NCBI GenBank assembly: GCA_021234155.1
Contig: JAJEKV010000225.1
Span: 310,001-374,000 of the forward strand
Source: Isoetes taiwanensis
Lineage: Eukaryota > Streptophyta > Lycopodiopsida > Isoetales > Isoetaceae
DNA length: 64,000 nucleotides
Direction of reading: 5' to 3'
Part shown: in pieces, positions 10,082-21,999 of the stretch
Layout: each line of letters begins with the position of its first letter
How positions within the stretch are numbered: position 1 is the stretch's first letter
Position numbers and translations under genes: made by a program
Notes under the pieces: model-generated
Told to the model about the DNA's origin: nothing
What the model saw: only the letters and a program-made list of their open reading frames with translations
The model's database searches: none

Positions 10082-12211
10082 CTATGCGAGCAACTTTGCT
10101 AAAGTAGTATCAGATAGAATTGGTTGAATCAAGGTCAAATCAGCCGTTGGATCTTTTCCTAATATCTTCATCAGAACATAGAACATATGTTTGCAAGGAG
10201 TATAATTGTTCTTCAATGCCTTGCTTCGAAACTCAGGGCAAGTGCAAGCAGGTTCTTTCTTGATGCTGACAGTATATGTTTGCGACTCCCTCTCCAAAAG
10301 AAAATCAACATGCCGATTTACCTGTAGCACATACGGAGTTACATTAATGTTACCCATATCTTTGCTTCTTTCCAAGTTCACTTCACACTGCCTACTTAAT
10401 TTTGACCTCCTCTTAACCCGTTTACCATCTCGTCGCATTGATATTCCTGAACGCATGATGCTTGCCTCTTCTGTGTAGGATCCAGGGCTAGGCTCCATAA
10501 CAGTCCTGTGTAAGCCCTCTAAGTTATACCCACCATTTTGAAGAACTTGAAGTTCATCCTGTGTCATGCATGTATCTGTTGCAACTGGCCACAGAATAGG
10601 TCTTGGTGGGACCTCTTGTAAACTAGGATGTGGATACCATGTGCACTTTAAGTTATCTCCACGAACGGAAGAAGAAGCGCTCCAATTACCACCCCTAAAT
10701 GTTACGATACCATAAAATGAAGGAGCATTGTAGATGCTATACCCTTGTTGACAAGCTTGTCACATTTTTTTCCATTTATGCTTGTCCTCCCTTGACATCG
10801 ACTTTTTCTTTGCTGTAGTCCCCGAATAGCCAGGTTAGTGTTTGCAACTTTGCCTTTCTCTTATTACAATGTCTTTACTATTGAGCAGATTTCTTACAAG
10901 GGATCATCCCTAGCTACGAGGTATGTTAATAGCTTCCTTATCCGGTCTATGTGCTCCTTTTCAGCGTGACTCTTTGCGCTCACGTCCAAATTCTTTCTTT
11001 TTCGGTATAATTTGATCGTTTCCTCACGATTTCCCATGCTATGTATGGGCATCCCTTGCCTTATAGCTTCCTTATTTACAAAAAAGCTTGCCTCGAGAAG
11101 GTTTTATACCACTATTAAGTCTACCTTGTAGCCTTGAAAATAGCGTAGAGAGTCGGGACCCGGTCCTACATAATTGTGATCTAGATATGATTTGTACTTT
11201 GCACTCGGTAAAATAGCTTACGTCAAATCAAATAAAACGGCATCATACAATGATAGGGTCTTCTTGTAACCGATTCGCGACCATCCAAGTCCCATGTCCG
11301 GATTGAGAGAGATTTGTGTCCGGAATATGTATTGCATTTTGCTATACTTTGTTTGGCCTTCATAAAATTCCCCATCTAACGACCCTTTGATGCCACCATG
11401 ATAACCATGAGGATAGTGCCATTGCATCAGTTTTGTTGTATTTTCGGGAAGCCACTGAAGAATAGATCGATATTGATTTTACGCATCTTCATGGCTACCT
11501 GGCGAGCCTCCGGCACGCATTGGTCTAAGAAATATTGTCTACTCACGGGCTTAGATGCTTCTTTGTTTGCCTTTGCAAACATTGTTCAAAGTGGAAAACA
11601 CATGATCTTTCCTTTTCTAAATTTGGCTGCGCCTCAGAAGAAGACTTCTCGGGACGGACATTCCAATTTGCCTGGGCCTCGTCGACCATAAATCCATGAA
11701 ATTGTCTTTGGTGGAAAGCCCCTTTTTTAGCACTTTATTCATTTTTCTCCAAAACTTCTTTTGAGATTCTACATCCTCCGTCTTCATTTCGCATACAACA
11801 ATTGTTTGTAGACCTCGTATCCTAGTAAACAATATAGATACAATGGATATCTTTGTGCAATAAATATATTTTATAATTAGGTGTAGAAAGTATACTTACA
11901 TGGGATCATATACATGACAGGCCATTGTTGTCCACCCATTTATTCGCTTAACATGATCAAAATGCAACCATGATGTTGCCAGATCTCCTGACGGACGCAT
12001 TCGGTTCACCAAATCCACGCCCGAACCAGCCCCAATAGTTGACATCTTAAAGAAATAGCACCTCTCATATTGAGCATTATGCAATCGGTGGGAAACTTTG
12101 AACCATGGAAGAACTTCAGAACAACATCTCCTTTTTAAATACAATATGCTACTTAGCTCATCTTGGCATTGGCGATTTCTTTTTCTTGCATCATCAATCC
12201 ACTTCCTCGAC
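10082..12211 (-). pseudogene. MULE-like transposase gene with SWIM zinc finger, decayed
   Basis: Read on the minus strand, an exon from 12211 (after acceptor GTGCTAG) runs to 11900 and includes GRINGWTT-like DHVKRINGWTTMACHVYDP. A GT-AG intron of 78 bp (11899-11822) splices in frame to IRGLQTIVVCEMKTEDVESQ. A one-base shift near 11710 then gives FMVDEAQANW and RSCVFHFEQCLQRQTKKH, which resemble the catalytic core of Mutator-like transposases (conserved Asp, then Cys-x2-His). Frames continue to 10082 with several stops and shifts. The last part (10567-10082) keeps a SWIM finger, CTCPEF...CKHMF (CxC then CxH), normal for MULE C-termini. No terminal inverted repeats were found. The assignment is by motif pattern. 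Confidence 0.7.
11822..11899 (-). other. Intron of the MULE-like gene
   Basis: The intron begins GTAAGTATAC and ends TTTACTAG on the minus strand. It joins ...YDP(M) to IRGLQTIVV in frame, with the split codon AT^G. Its survival shows the gene was spliced like a resident plant gene. Confidence 0.7.
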
Positions 12212-12299
12212 CTAGCACATACAAAAAAAGGAAGCTTAGTTTACAACAATGGAGAAAATCCACACCTTAAAGCACACCTTCTTTGATTGCATAGTGGTT

Positions 12300-13224
12300 C
12301 CAGTCGTAGCAATAGAACATCTACTTGTTCAGTGGTCATTTTGTTTATGTCTTCAACATTCCTCTCGTGAATGACTTCATACCTTTACCCTTGCAGTGTC
12401 CTTCCATCTTATGCAGAGGACATAGCTCAGAGGATGTCATTAATTTCTTCTCCGACGCATAAACAGCGAAAGCAGCGAAGATGTTTATTTATAGATGATG
12501 AAGCTATAGTTGATTAGTGTTCTTGTCTTTTGGTCTCTTCTCCAACAATAATAATTTTCCTTATGTGTTACTTTTTAAGTGGTTATTAGATCTCCTTATA
12601 TATTACTATGCACATTTACATAAAGCTATACTTTTTGGAACTTCTACATATTTTGCTATACTACTGTAGTTGTATTGCATGGAAGCACGTCTCAAGTTGC
12701 CTTTTTTTTTTCGCATTTCTTTTATTTTTAATTTCATTACAACACTACCCTAATTTCTATATATTAAAAGATGTAATAGTTGACACCACAAAATATCATT
12801 GAAATTTCACTAGTTGACCCCACAATCTTAAGCCATTGATATGAGGTTTATTGGTTTACAGACAAGACAATGTTAAAGAAAAAAAACCAAAGTGCCCAAC
12901 CAAAAAGACCCTAGAAATTTTTTTTCCCGATCCTAGCCACTATAACTCTATTGAGAAAGCAATGGGAAATACAATCTCTACTTCTGAGCATTTTATAGTA
13001 CATAACGTACAATCAATATATACAACCCGGTGAGACTAAGAATAGTAGTCTCTGGATTTAACCGAATCCACTAATTACGAAAGCGATTTAGGATTCCGTT
13101 CTTTCGGTCTTGACAAAGTGCTACCTTATGTACATTACATCACCTTTCAAAGACATGTGTGCTAAGTCTTTGAACCATCTTTTTGTTAAAGACATTATGC
13201 TTAGTCGACATATTTATATTCCAA
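12300..13224 (-). repeat. Probable 3' LTR of the copia element, boundaries unclear
   Basis: A purine tract on the minus strand (AAGGGAGAGT, near 13240-13225) precedes TGGAATATAAATATG, the expected layout of polypurine tract and LTR start. The DNA to the left has no gene. I cannot place the LTR's far end, and no second LTR copy is visible, so only the right edge is supported. Part of 12300-12450 may instead belong to the MULE-like gene. Confidence 0.4.
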
Positions 13225-14310
13225 CTCTCCCTTAAATGTTGGCGACTAAGCAGAAGAAAATTTGAAACCAAGGTAATCCTTCTATCCCTTCACTGCAATT
13301 TCTTCATGCCCAAGCTCTCCTTCACATTGACAAGCGTAGATCCAACTAATGGTTTAGTAAAGCCATCAACAAACCGATCCTATGAGGAGGAATGAACAAG
13401 TTGAGAGGATCCCATTTGAATGCGCTCCCGGACAAAACACAAATGGGTGTCAAGGTATTTTGTCTTTTGGGTGGTACTTAGCATCCTTGGCAAGATGGAT
13501 GGTACTTGTGTTGTCGCACAAATATAATGTAGAGGATGGAGGTACCGCAGATCTGTCCACAAATGTTTAAGCTACAACAATTCCTCGCATCCCAACACCG
13601 AGTGCTTTGAATTACGCCTCCGTGGTCTTTGATTGACATGAGACCGCTGTCTTTTGGACAACCATGTCAAGCGTTAGGCCCTATGAATGTGACCATTCTT
13701 GTTGTGGACCTCCCGCTATCATGACCGGTTAGCATGATCCGCATCAACAAAGACTTTGTTTGGAAATCGAGGACCTCGATAAAAGAGACCTTCTGTGAAG
13801 TCCCCTTCGGATATGCCAGCCAGATCTTTTAGCGACCTTCCGGCGACCGGTGTCGAGATTGCTCATGAATCTGCAAAGGCCTCCCACAAACAAAAGAGAT
13901 ATCAGGTCTAGTGGACCGTGAGATATATCAACGCCCTACCAAGCTTCCGATAAAGTGTGGGATCACCTCCTCACCATCGAAATCAAGCTCAAGCCTTGTG
14001 GTGGATCAAAAGGACTTGCCACTGACTTTATGATCTTGCATACGATATCTTTGTAACATTTCTTTGATATATTTTTCTGAGAAATATAGATGCCATCGAG
14101 TCTTTGCCACACTTCTACACCTAAACAAGAATGCATAAGGCCAAGGTCAGTCATCTCAAAGGACAAAGATAACTTCAACTTCAATCTAGAAATCAGCATA
14201 TCAGCATCTCCTGTGATGATCAAATCATCAACATACAAAACCATAACGCACATTCGGCCTTCATGTGATTTGTAATAAAGATTGGGGTCCCTTGCGCCTG
14301 GCGAACCCCT
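13225..14310 (-). pseudogene. copia RT C-terminal half plus RNase H
   Basis: The minus-strand frame 14310-13963 begins GSPGARDPNLYYKSHEGR and carries the RT catalytic block VLYVDDLIITG, then LGLMHSCLGVEV and YISQKN, all classic copia RT. Further left, in broken frames, TRPDISFV (about 13880) and KTKYLDTHLCFVRERIQ (about 13455) mark the tether and RNase H, followed by DRFVDGFTKPL near 13375. The upstream edge is exactly at a CACTATAACCCC terminus (14311). The missing N-terminal RT half is on the plus strand at 18018-18313 and 28947-29249, and the two join in frame with normal spacing. Several stops and shifts make it inactive. Confidence 0.9.
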
Positions 14311-14600
14311 CACTATAACCCCAAAATTTGCTCTATGTGTTTTTTTTTTTTTTTTTTTGCAAAAAAAACAACATATAAAGACCATAGCGTTGTAATGTTC
14401 AGAAAATGCTAGAAACAAGGCGTACTTTTTGTGTGGTTTTTCACACAAAAAAAAATGCATAGTTTTCATGTGTAGTTTTTTGACAAAAACTATGCGTAAT
14501 TTTTATGTGTGGTTTTCACCATAGCTTTTAAACAAAACTACACCTAAATTTTATGTGTGCTTCTACGTGTGGCAAAGTCCTAGGCGCTTTCACGGTTTTT
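14311..14600 (+). mobile_element. One end of a CACTA-type element (TIR and subterminal repeats)
   Basis: CACTATAACCCCAAAATTTG at 14311-14330 matches CACTATAACCCCAACATTTG at 29250 with one difference. Behind it lie T-rich words repeated at short intervals (TGTGTAGTTTTTT, TATGTGTGGTTTTCAC), as expected of CACTA subterminal transposase-binding repeats. The element's interior lies to the right, but its far end is not visible here. The end abuts copia RT at codon level. Confidence 0.7.
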
Positions 14601-14789
14601 CCGGTCAAAAATGATTTTCCTGGTTCAAAAAAATATAGCGGGATATCACGGCCGATCAAAAAAGGTATAAGGATTTACCGACTCATAATTATATGTGTAG
14701 GATTTTTTCCGGTTAAAAAAAAAAAAGTTATAGGATTTTTTTTATAAGGGTAGCTAGTATATATTTTCTTTATGGCTTATATTCCTACC

Positions 14790-15254
14790 TTATATACCTT
14801 ATGGGTTATCTGAAGCAAAAGAGTTGGCAGAGTTCTATGGAATGCACCAAGAAGTAGATGGAATTATGGTGAGAGGAATTGTGGACAGTTCTGCATTTAT
14901 GGAGGAGTTCCAAAGGTGGAAGTCTTGCTTGTGAAGAGTGGAGAGGTCGCACTTTCCTTGACATGTGGAGTATTATAAGTGCTCATTCAAATTGGGTAGA
15001 GAAATTTCCAAACCTGTTACGAGTTGCTTTTATTGGCATGGTGCAATGTTGTAGCAATCGCGAGTTGTGAGCGTGGTTTTGTGAGAATTAACTTCATGAA
15101 GAATAAGTTTAGGAACCAGCTCAACACGGACACTCTTGATGCACTTGTTCGCATCTCATTGGAGGGACCTAGTATGGAAGACTTTAACTTTGCTGCAACA
15201 GCTACTCATTGGCGAAATGCTGCCAATTACAGGCACATTTTCATAGGATTATGA
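14790..15254 (+). pseudogene. hAT-type transposase C-terminal remnant
   Basis: The plus-strand translation in shifting frames gives AELAEFYG, GIVDSSAFMEEFQRWK near 14855-14915, then ASCERGFVRINFMKNKFRNQ (15057-15116) and DTLDALVRISLEGP near 15130-15170. The CERGF-N-KNK-RN pattern followed by RI-EGP is the hAT C-terminal dimerisation region as seen in zinc-finger-protein-862-like plant copies. Only this tail is present, with stops and shifts before 15050. It is separate from the hAT-type termini at 18314-28938, although such a source could have mobilised that element. Confidence 0.7.
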
Positions 15255-15399
15255 CTTGTTTATGTTAATTTTGTTGCAATTTAATAGGAAAATCAACTAT
15301 TCTTTGTAGGCTATAAATTTGTTTTTAATATCCTTTTATTTTTGAGATTTGAAGGAAATTTTCCGAACCAAAATTTTATTACTAGGATAAATCCCATTC

Positions 15400-15720
15400 A
15401 AATTTGTAGATGCCCGTTCATCCCACGCCTAGTAGGAAATTTTCCTGTTCGTTTAAAATACTTTGCCATACACTGGTGTGCTTTTTGCTCCAAAAACAAA
15501 GACAATGCATTGTTTTAGGTGTTCTTTTAACCCAAAGACAATGTATGGTTTTCATATGTGAATTTTTTTGGCATAGTTTTCCTTCAAATATCCACATGTT
15601 CTTTACATTATTTGTAGTGCAACTACATGTTGTTTTTCGTACAATAACACACGTTTTTTTTTTTTTTGTGTGTGTAGTTTTTAGTACAATAACACATAAT
15701 TTTTTAGTGTAGTTTTAAAG
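15400..15720. repeat. T-rich zone resembling CACTA subterminal repeats
   Basis: Words such as GTGTGCTTTTTG, ACATGTTGTTTTTCG, GTGTGTAGTTTTTAGTAC and AGTGTAGTTTTAAAG recur. They resemble the repeats at 14350-14560, 540-800 and 18720-19600. The zone is non-coding and may be the far side of the element that starts at 14311. Confidence 0.4.
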
Positions 15721-15723
15721 AAA

Positions 15724-17860
15724 TTGTATTGGAGTAAAAGAAACATAGGAAACTTAAGAATAGCGATTGTTTTCCATTGTAATGAGGAAAGGGAATTACA
15801 TGATTGCAATAGTAAACAAAGAGAGTATCCTTCTGAAAGTATCATCTTATTTTCAGATAATAAAACCAAACTTTTTAATTACAAACATCTCAATTCAAGC
15901 GCATCAGCACTATGATTTTTATATCAGCTAGTGCAAGAGAAATTTTTTCTTTTATATAGTTATCCAAGTTTTTCTGCTTGGCCAGAATACACCATAATAT
16001 TTAAAGCATTTGTGAGTTTAAGAAATCTCTCACCACATCATTTACAAGCATCATATTGTAACCACCATTATACTCTCGGATATTGCCTCGTTACCTCAAA
16101 TAAGTATGCTTGAATAGGCCATTCCCAACATCGCTTGAACCACGCTATATTTAATGTTTGCCAACTAGATGGTAGTATATTTACTTCCCTCTTGTTTGAT
16201 CTTGGCATACTTGCTAATAAACACAACCATGCATTTCCATGCAACAGGGAGTTCAAAGTGGTCCACATATGTCACACCGGATTGAAATATTATTACAGGC
16301 GATTGTCGATGGCTTCCCCTTTGCGAAAGACCCAGATTGCCCGCATCACCCATACCGATTTAGCCCTAAAGCAAAAAAGCATATTTGATTCTACTTTTTT
16401 TATTTAACGAAGTGGAACACGCTTCTTTGAAGCTCGTTTTGCCGAAGCAATGATGCAATATATGAAAACAAAAATGGTTACTTATCGTACAATCCGGACA
16501 GCCCAAGCTTGGGCGAAAATGATAGTTGTTTTCAGATATTCCATCAAGTATTATATAAAAAATTATTACCAAGCCATCTCTTTCCGGTTCGCTGATACAC
16601 CTAGTGCTCGGTACTTGCTTGTATGGAAACCTATGTTAACAATGTCAAACATTTAGAAGAGATAAGCACACTACAAATAGATCAATATGTGTAGGATCAA
16701 AAGCCGAAGCAAGAAGAAACATTTACAAATGAAGGACCGAAAAGAAGAAAAAAAACCTTTTCACTTGACCTATTCGCTGCCAGATTCGAATTTTTGCAAG
16801 AGAGAAGGAATTTTACAAGGATCACCTGGAGAGATTCGCAAAAAGGAACCCGGAGAGTCTAGATTACCCGGATATGGTCTTCTCGACTAACAATCGGGGG
16901 CTTGACCAAGAATGCAAGCGATGCCTCCCTGTTCCGTTGAATCGCGTCGCCGATGTTACCTGTTGCAAAGGTACTCGGATCCGCTCGAACCACGACACCA
17001 CCGCTAAGGGGGAATAAACGCCGGGATGGACAAAGCGGAAATAGAAAGAGGCGAGATTCAAAATAGAAAGGGGATGGAATGGGCGCGGATCGATGATGTG
17101 TCCCCCCCAAAAAAACATATTTTAAGTATTGGTCCGTCATTTTTAGGGGCTTAAATAGCCCGACTATGAACAAAGTTAGTTATTTCTGTTTCATTCCAAA
17201 TTTTATTCATCCTTTCTTTGCTGCGAGCTTGTCATTTCATCGCAAATTCGCCTCCAAATCCTTGTTTGCCTCTATCCACCTTGTTTCGGTGCCTCCATAC
17301 TCCATGTTTGCCTTCGGACAAAAGAAAACAGGCGTAAGCAAAAGATCATACGCTCGAGAAAAATAATATGAAAAGCGAAGATCAATAGTAGAACATGGGT
17401 CTATTTATTGCACCGTCGGGGACCGCTGCAACTAATCTTCTCTTCATTCTATTGCAGTGCCCATTTGAGTATCGAGGCCCGAGTTGGATCCGGAAGGAGG
17501 GCCTCGAAGGGTTTGAGAATATAGGGTTGAAGAGTATAGATAGAGAATATACATCCATTTGCATTTGAAATTTATCCACGCCCATTGGTGGAAGGGAGGC
17601 GGGATAATTTGAATGGAAGTTTTCGAATGTTTATTGCTTGCTTTCGAAATTCATTTGTTAAAGAAAGGAGATGAGAAAAAGAACACAATCTTGGACATAT
17701 TATCTGTGGCAACAAGAAGCGGAAATAAGATCGGACATGAAGGATAAGCTTTACTTAATATTCTAAGAAGAACCGCGCTCAAGAATCTTTCGCGGCAACA
17801 AGAAGATTTGCAATAAGATCCGGCAAAAGCTGCAATAGATCCGGCAAGAAGGTTCAAAAT
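15724..17860. other. No recognisable gene
   Basis: Several open frames of 60-117 codons overlap on both strands without recognisable motifs. The part after 16800 is richer in G/C than its surroundings. An inversion or mis-join breakpoint is expected somewhere between about 14600 and 18018, because the copia halves on either side face opposite ways. Confidence 0.4.
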
Positions 17861-17875
17861 AGGAAGCTTGAGAAA

Positions 17876-17990
17876 GACCACTTGCTTGGGAGATGGGAAG
17901 AACATGGTCCAGGGAGTTTGGATTGGGGAACCAAGGGACCACTTGCTTGGGAGATGGGAAGAACATGGTCCAGGGAGTTTGGATTGGGAA
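17876..17990 (+). repeat. Two-copy tandem repeat of about 61 bp
   Basis: The stretch GACCACTTGCTTGGGAGATG and onward to GTTTGGATTGGG occurs twice in a row, just upstream of the copia RT fragment. Confidence 0.85.
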
Positions 17991-18017
17991 CCGATTCTTT
18001 GCATGTCAATACTTGTT

Positions 18018-18313
18018 GAACCTAGGAGATCAGCACGTCTGATGGAGAAACAGGAGAAGTCTACTGGATCATGTAACCTTGCCTTAATGGCAAAGGTCCA
18101 GGATCATGTTGATCCACAAACCTTTCATGAAGCAGCTAGTGATCCGCAGTGGCAGCATGCAATGGAAGAAGAATACTCTCAATTGTTGAAGCAAGGCACA
18201 TGGGAATTGGTTGAACTTCCAGCTGATAAGCAAGTTATTGGCTGTAAATGGGTGTTTAGAACCAAATTTCATGCTGATGGGACAGTGTCAAAACACAAAG
18301 CTAGACTTGTAGC
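18018..18313 (+). pseudogene. copia RT N-terminal part, first piece
   Basis: The frame carries EPRRSARLMEKQEK (the linker before RT), then DPQTFHEAASDPQWQHAMEE, GTWELVELP, GCKWVFRTKFHADG and KHKARLVA, the standard start of copia RT. It is cut after the codons for Leu-Val-Ala by a transposon. The same codons reappear at 28939 and RT resumes in frame. Upstream of 18018 the frame is not copia-like. Confidence 0.93.
18306..18313 (+). repeat. 8-bp target-site duplication CTTGTAGC, left
   Basis: CTTGTAGC precedes the terminal inverted repeat. It is identical to 28939-28946. Removing one copy and the insert restores the RT frame. Confidence 0.92.
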
Positions 18314-18719
18314 CAGTGATGATTTTAGTGGTACTATGTCGTAATATGGGTATCACTATTTTGGCGATAATCTTGTATTCGAAACTTTTTTGGAAGGCGA
18401 TAAATTTTGTCCCTTCAAGAATTTCTGTAGTGCATGTGGCGATAAATATTAATCACAAAAGTATTTGTTTAGTATTTATCACGATGTCTAAAATCTTACC
18501 ATAGTATTCTTGTCATGAGTGCGACATAATGACATACATAAGAGCCACTAATTGATGTCGTAAGCCCCCATTACTTTTACTTTTGTATATGAGAATACTA
18601 TTTTCTCAAATGTGATTGTATCCCATGGTAAAGACATCAAATGGTATGGCTTTATCATGTTCTATAGACATTTAAGGCATAGGTAAATAAAAGTTCAAAA
18701 CCTTCACACTGACCCCAAT

Positions 18720-19620
18720 TTTTGGTCCACAGTTGTTTTTTCCTTGTACGGAAGTGTTGTTTTATGCCAAAAACAACACCAAAATGGCCCCAAAAGTCCA
18801 CGTGGCCCGTTTATCCGGATTTGCACAAAGAGACAGTGGTTTTTGGCAGAAATTTTCCACGGTGGTCTTTTGGCCATTTTTGTCAATGTGTCCTTTTTTT
18901 TCACTATTGTTTTTATGGGTTTTTTTTTTCACGTGTGGTTTTTTTGTTGTCCTTTGTTTTGTAAGAAGTCATCGTTGTTTTTTTGAAAAGTACACGCCAG
19001 AGATTTACATATTACTACTAATGAAGAAGTAAAAAAATATATCTTTTTATTTTTTCTATCGTTTTTTTTTTTCCTCTACTTGTAGTTTTTAAAAGTTGAC
19101 ATTGTTTTCTTAGAGAAAGATGTGTAGTTTTTAAAAGAAATTCACATGTTGCATTTAAAATAATTACTATTTTCAAATATTGTTTTCCTCAATATTATAT
19201 GTAGCTATTAAAAGTACGACCACGTTATTTCTTAAATTGGTTGTTTACAAGTGTTGTTTTTGCAAGAAAATCAAAATAAAATATCCGTGGACTTTTTTAA
19301 CTTTACAAAAACAACATGTTTGGTTTTTACGTAGACATGTTTTTAAGCAATCAAATCTTGACCGCGTGGCACTCATTCTTATATGTGGATATGTGGCAAT
19401 GTAATTTTCAAAAATAGGTGTTGTCTTTTAGTATTATTTACATAAAATGCACATGTTGTTTTATAGAATTTTCAATAAACAACATGTCAAATAAATATTT
19501 TTAAGTGTTGTTTTCTTCAATAAACAACATGGTTAAATGCCATGGTTAAATGACAAGTTTTTTTTAAGTATTGTTTTCGATTACAATCAATTGCTATTTT
19601 CAAGAAATTGTTCATGCAAG
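18720..19620. repeat. Left subterminal repeats of the CACTA-like element
   Basis: Short words recur in both orientations: GTGTTGTTTT, TGTAGTTTTTAAAAG, ACAACATG and CACATGTTG. This is the usual pattern of transposase-binding sites at CACTA ends. Open frames here are T-rich artefacts. Confidence 0.7.
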
Positions 19621-21960
19621 TTTTGCAATTTATAACTTGTCATTCCTTCAAAGTGGAAAGAAACATTTCATCTATTGAATTTGTTCAAAATAACCCAATG
19701 CATGTATTTCAAGTATAAGAAGCTGATTCAAAAATCACATTTTCCAATTACTAAAACCATGATTTTCATATCCTCACTCTATCTCGCCTATTCAATTCAT
19801 GGGAAATCCTTTTTCTGCCCTATTCAATTCATGGGATTTTGAAATCTTGGAGGTTGCAAAACTAGTTTGCTTGTAATAATTGCTTGTAATGTACTCTTTA
19901 GGAGCAAACCATAATTTGAGGAAGCATATTTAGCCAAAAGCAGACCCGGTTACAATATTTTGCGAGCAGATCTTTGTCTATCTTTGTATTCTAGCTATAA
20001 ACTTTGTCAAACCTGCCAAAGAATTATAAAGAATAGTGGTCAAGTGTATGCAAGATTAAGCACCATATTGAAAACCATATGCAAGACTTGAACTACACCA
20101 TATTTATCGTAACTTTCTAATTGAGTTAGGGTTCTAATAGACAATGTAACCCAGGGCGGCTCTCATGCTTCCGGCTTTAAATAAATTAATAAGAAAAGAT
20201 AGCATCATACCATGATATACAAAAGCATCTCCGTCTTATCCAACATCATTAGAGGGCAGTTCCATAGTAATAGATCTGGCCCCGCGGAATATCAGCCCAA
20301 CACATAAAATTTTTTGCGGGCCAAAAACACATTTGGGCATCCCTAGACAACCAAGTTTTAGTTAAAACACAAATCCAACTACCATTTCCAAGCAAAAATG
20401 TAGATGTTTAAGGAAATCAACCCAAACTGTATGTAGGCCAAGATTATTTGACCTCTTTGAAATGTTACCTTATGGATTCGGCGGTTTAGAGCTCGGGCAA
20501 ATTCACGCGAGGCATGGTACAAGCAATCCATCATAAAAGCAATCACGAGCCTGTTATGGTCTTGAGCAGGCCGACCGGCATATCTTTGGTAAATAGATTC
20601 AAAACTGTATTTCTAGCAAAGCTTATCTCTGCCCTGTAGATTAGGAAACAAAGGATTATGCAGACGCCAAATGCACTATCTGTCACAAGCCGACACATCT
20701 TCGGCAACAAATCCGGTAGCATAGCAATATGCATATCGAAGCTGTGTTTTAGCGGGTAGCGAATCCGGCGACTACAAATCATGAAGCGACATTTGTGTAT
20801 GCGAGCTTCAAATCCGACATTTTCTGTGGGCCGGTTTAGGTGCCTCGTCTATTAGATTGGCTAGCAATCCAATCCGCCAAAAATTTGAGCTCCATGTATT
20901 CATCGGTGGCGGGCTAGGGCGACTCATTTGCTCATTTCATCTTGCATTGCTTTGGAGAGCTGCAATCTCAATCTCAAGGCTGCAAGATAATCATGCAAAG
21001 GAGCACAAAAAAGAAACAAAGAAAGGCAAAGCCGCAAAAAACGTAAGGAAGAAACAAAGGGCGAAAAAGCGCCAAAATCGACGTGGGAAAAAATTTTTTT
21101 AACCTAAACCAATAGGATGATCAGGACCAGGATCAAGATCTTGGCCCTTCATCTCTGCCTCATCTCTGCCGTTAAAATAAACCAATAGGATGTTAGGGCC
21201 CAAGATCTTAATCTTGGCCCTTCATCTCTGACCACCTTTATATTTTTTAGCTTAATCATTTTCTTTCACCTTCATTGTGCTTCTTTTGCCTTATATTTAG
21301 TGTTTAAATATTTTTGCCTAGCCAATATTTACATTTCCACCCATGCCCTTTATTAAAATTTTACCACCATTGCCTTTGTCCAAATACTCTTGTACCTAGT
21401 TCTTGTACCACGCATTTGTAAAAATGGCATTTCCAACACACCATTTCCTATTGCCCCCGTGTGATCTTTTCCTTTTATGATCTTTTCCTTTTATTTACCC
21501 TTCACTTATTACCCACCTTGGTCTTCAAGCCCTTTGTTCAAGCTAAGTGACCATTATTGCTCCACCATGGTTCTAAGCCTTTGGGTTTTCTTGCTTTTTA
21601 AAAAGGATGGACTTGTGCTAATCACTCTTTTTGAAAAACAAAATTTGGAACCAAAAGGGTTTAATTTGTGATATTTACCATATGATTGGCATTCTGATTG
21701 TTAAACAATACATTTGTTTGGCGATGGATGCACATTGAGCGATCCTTGTGAAGTGTTGTTTCTTGAAATCTAGGTCTAGTGTGATCCTATATTGTGCTAC
21801 TTATGTGATAATATTGGAAAGATAGATTTGGTGACTTGATTGGTCACAAATGGCTACTTGTAACGATACGGTATTAATGCATGATAAGATTTTAATGTCA
21901 CATTGTGGGTTGTTGGAGCATAGTGTTATGCACATTAAGTTAATAAGTGATGTTACATTT
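19620..21960. other. No recognisable gene (interior of the CACTA-like element)
   Basis: Open frames at 20543-20782 (minus), 20857-21102 (plus, very Lys-rich at its end) and 21477-21671 have no motifs I can name. A short near-direct repeat (AACCTAAACCAATAGGATG and AATAAACCAATAGGATG) occurs at about 21101 and 21176. Confidence 0.5.
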
Positions 21961-21999
21961 TGTAAGCTAATAAAGATCAAAGGGATATATATGGTACAT

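Noticed and set aside
18722-19032. Overlapping Phe-rich frames of 80-99 codons
   Set aside because: They are translations of T-rich subterminal repeats in all three frames.
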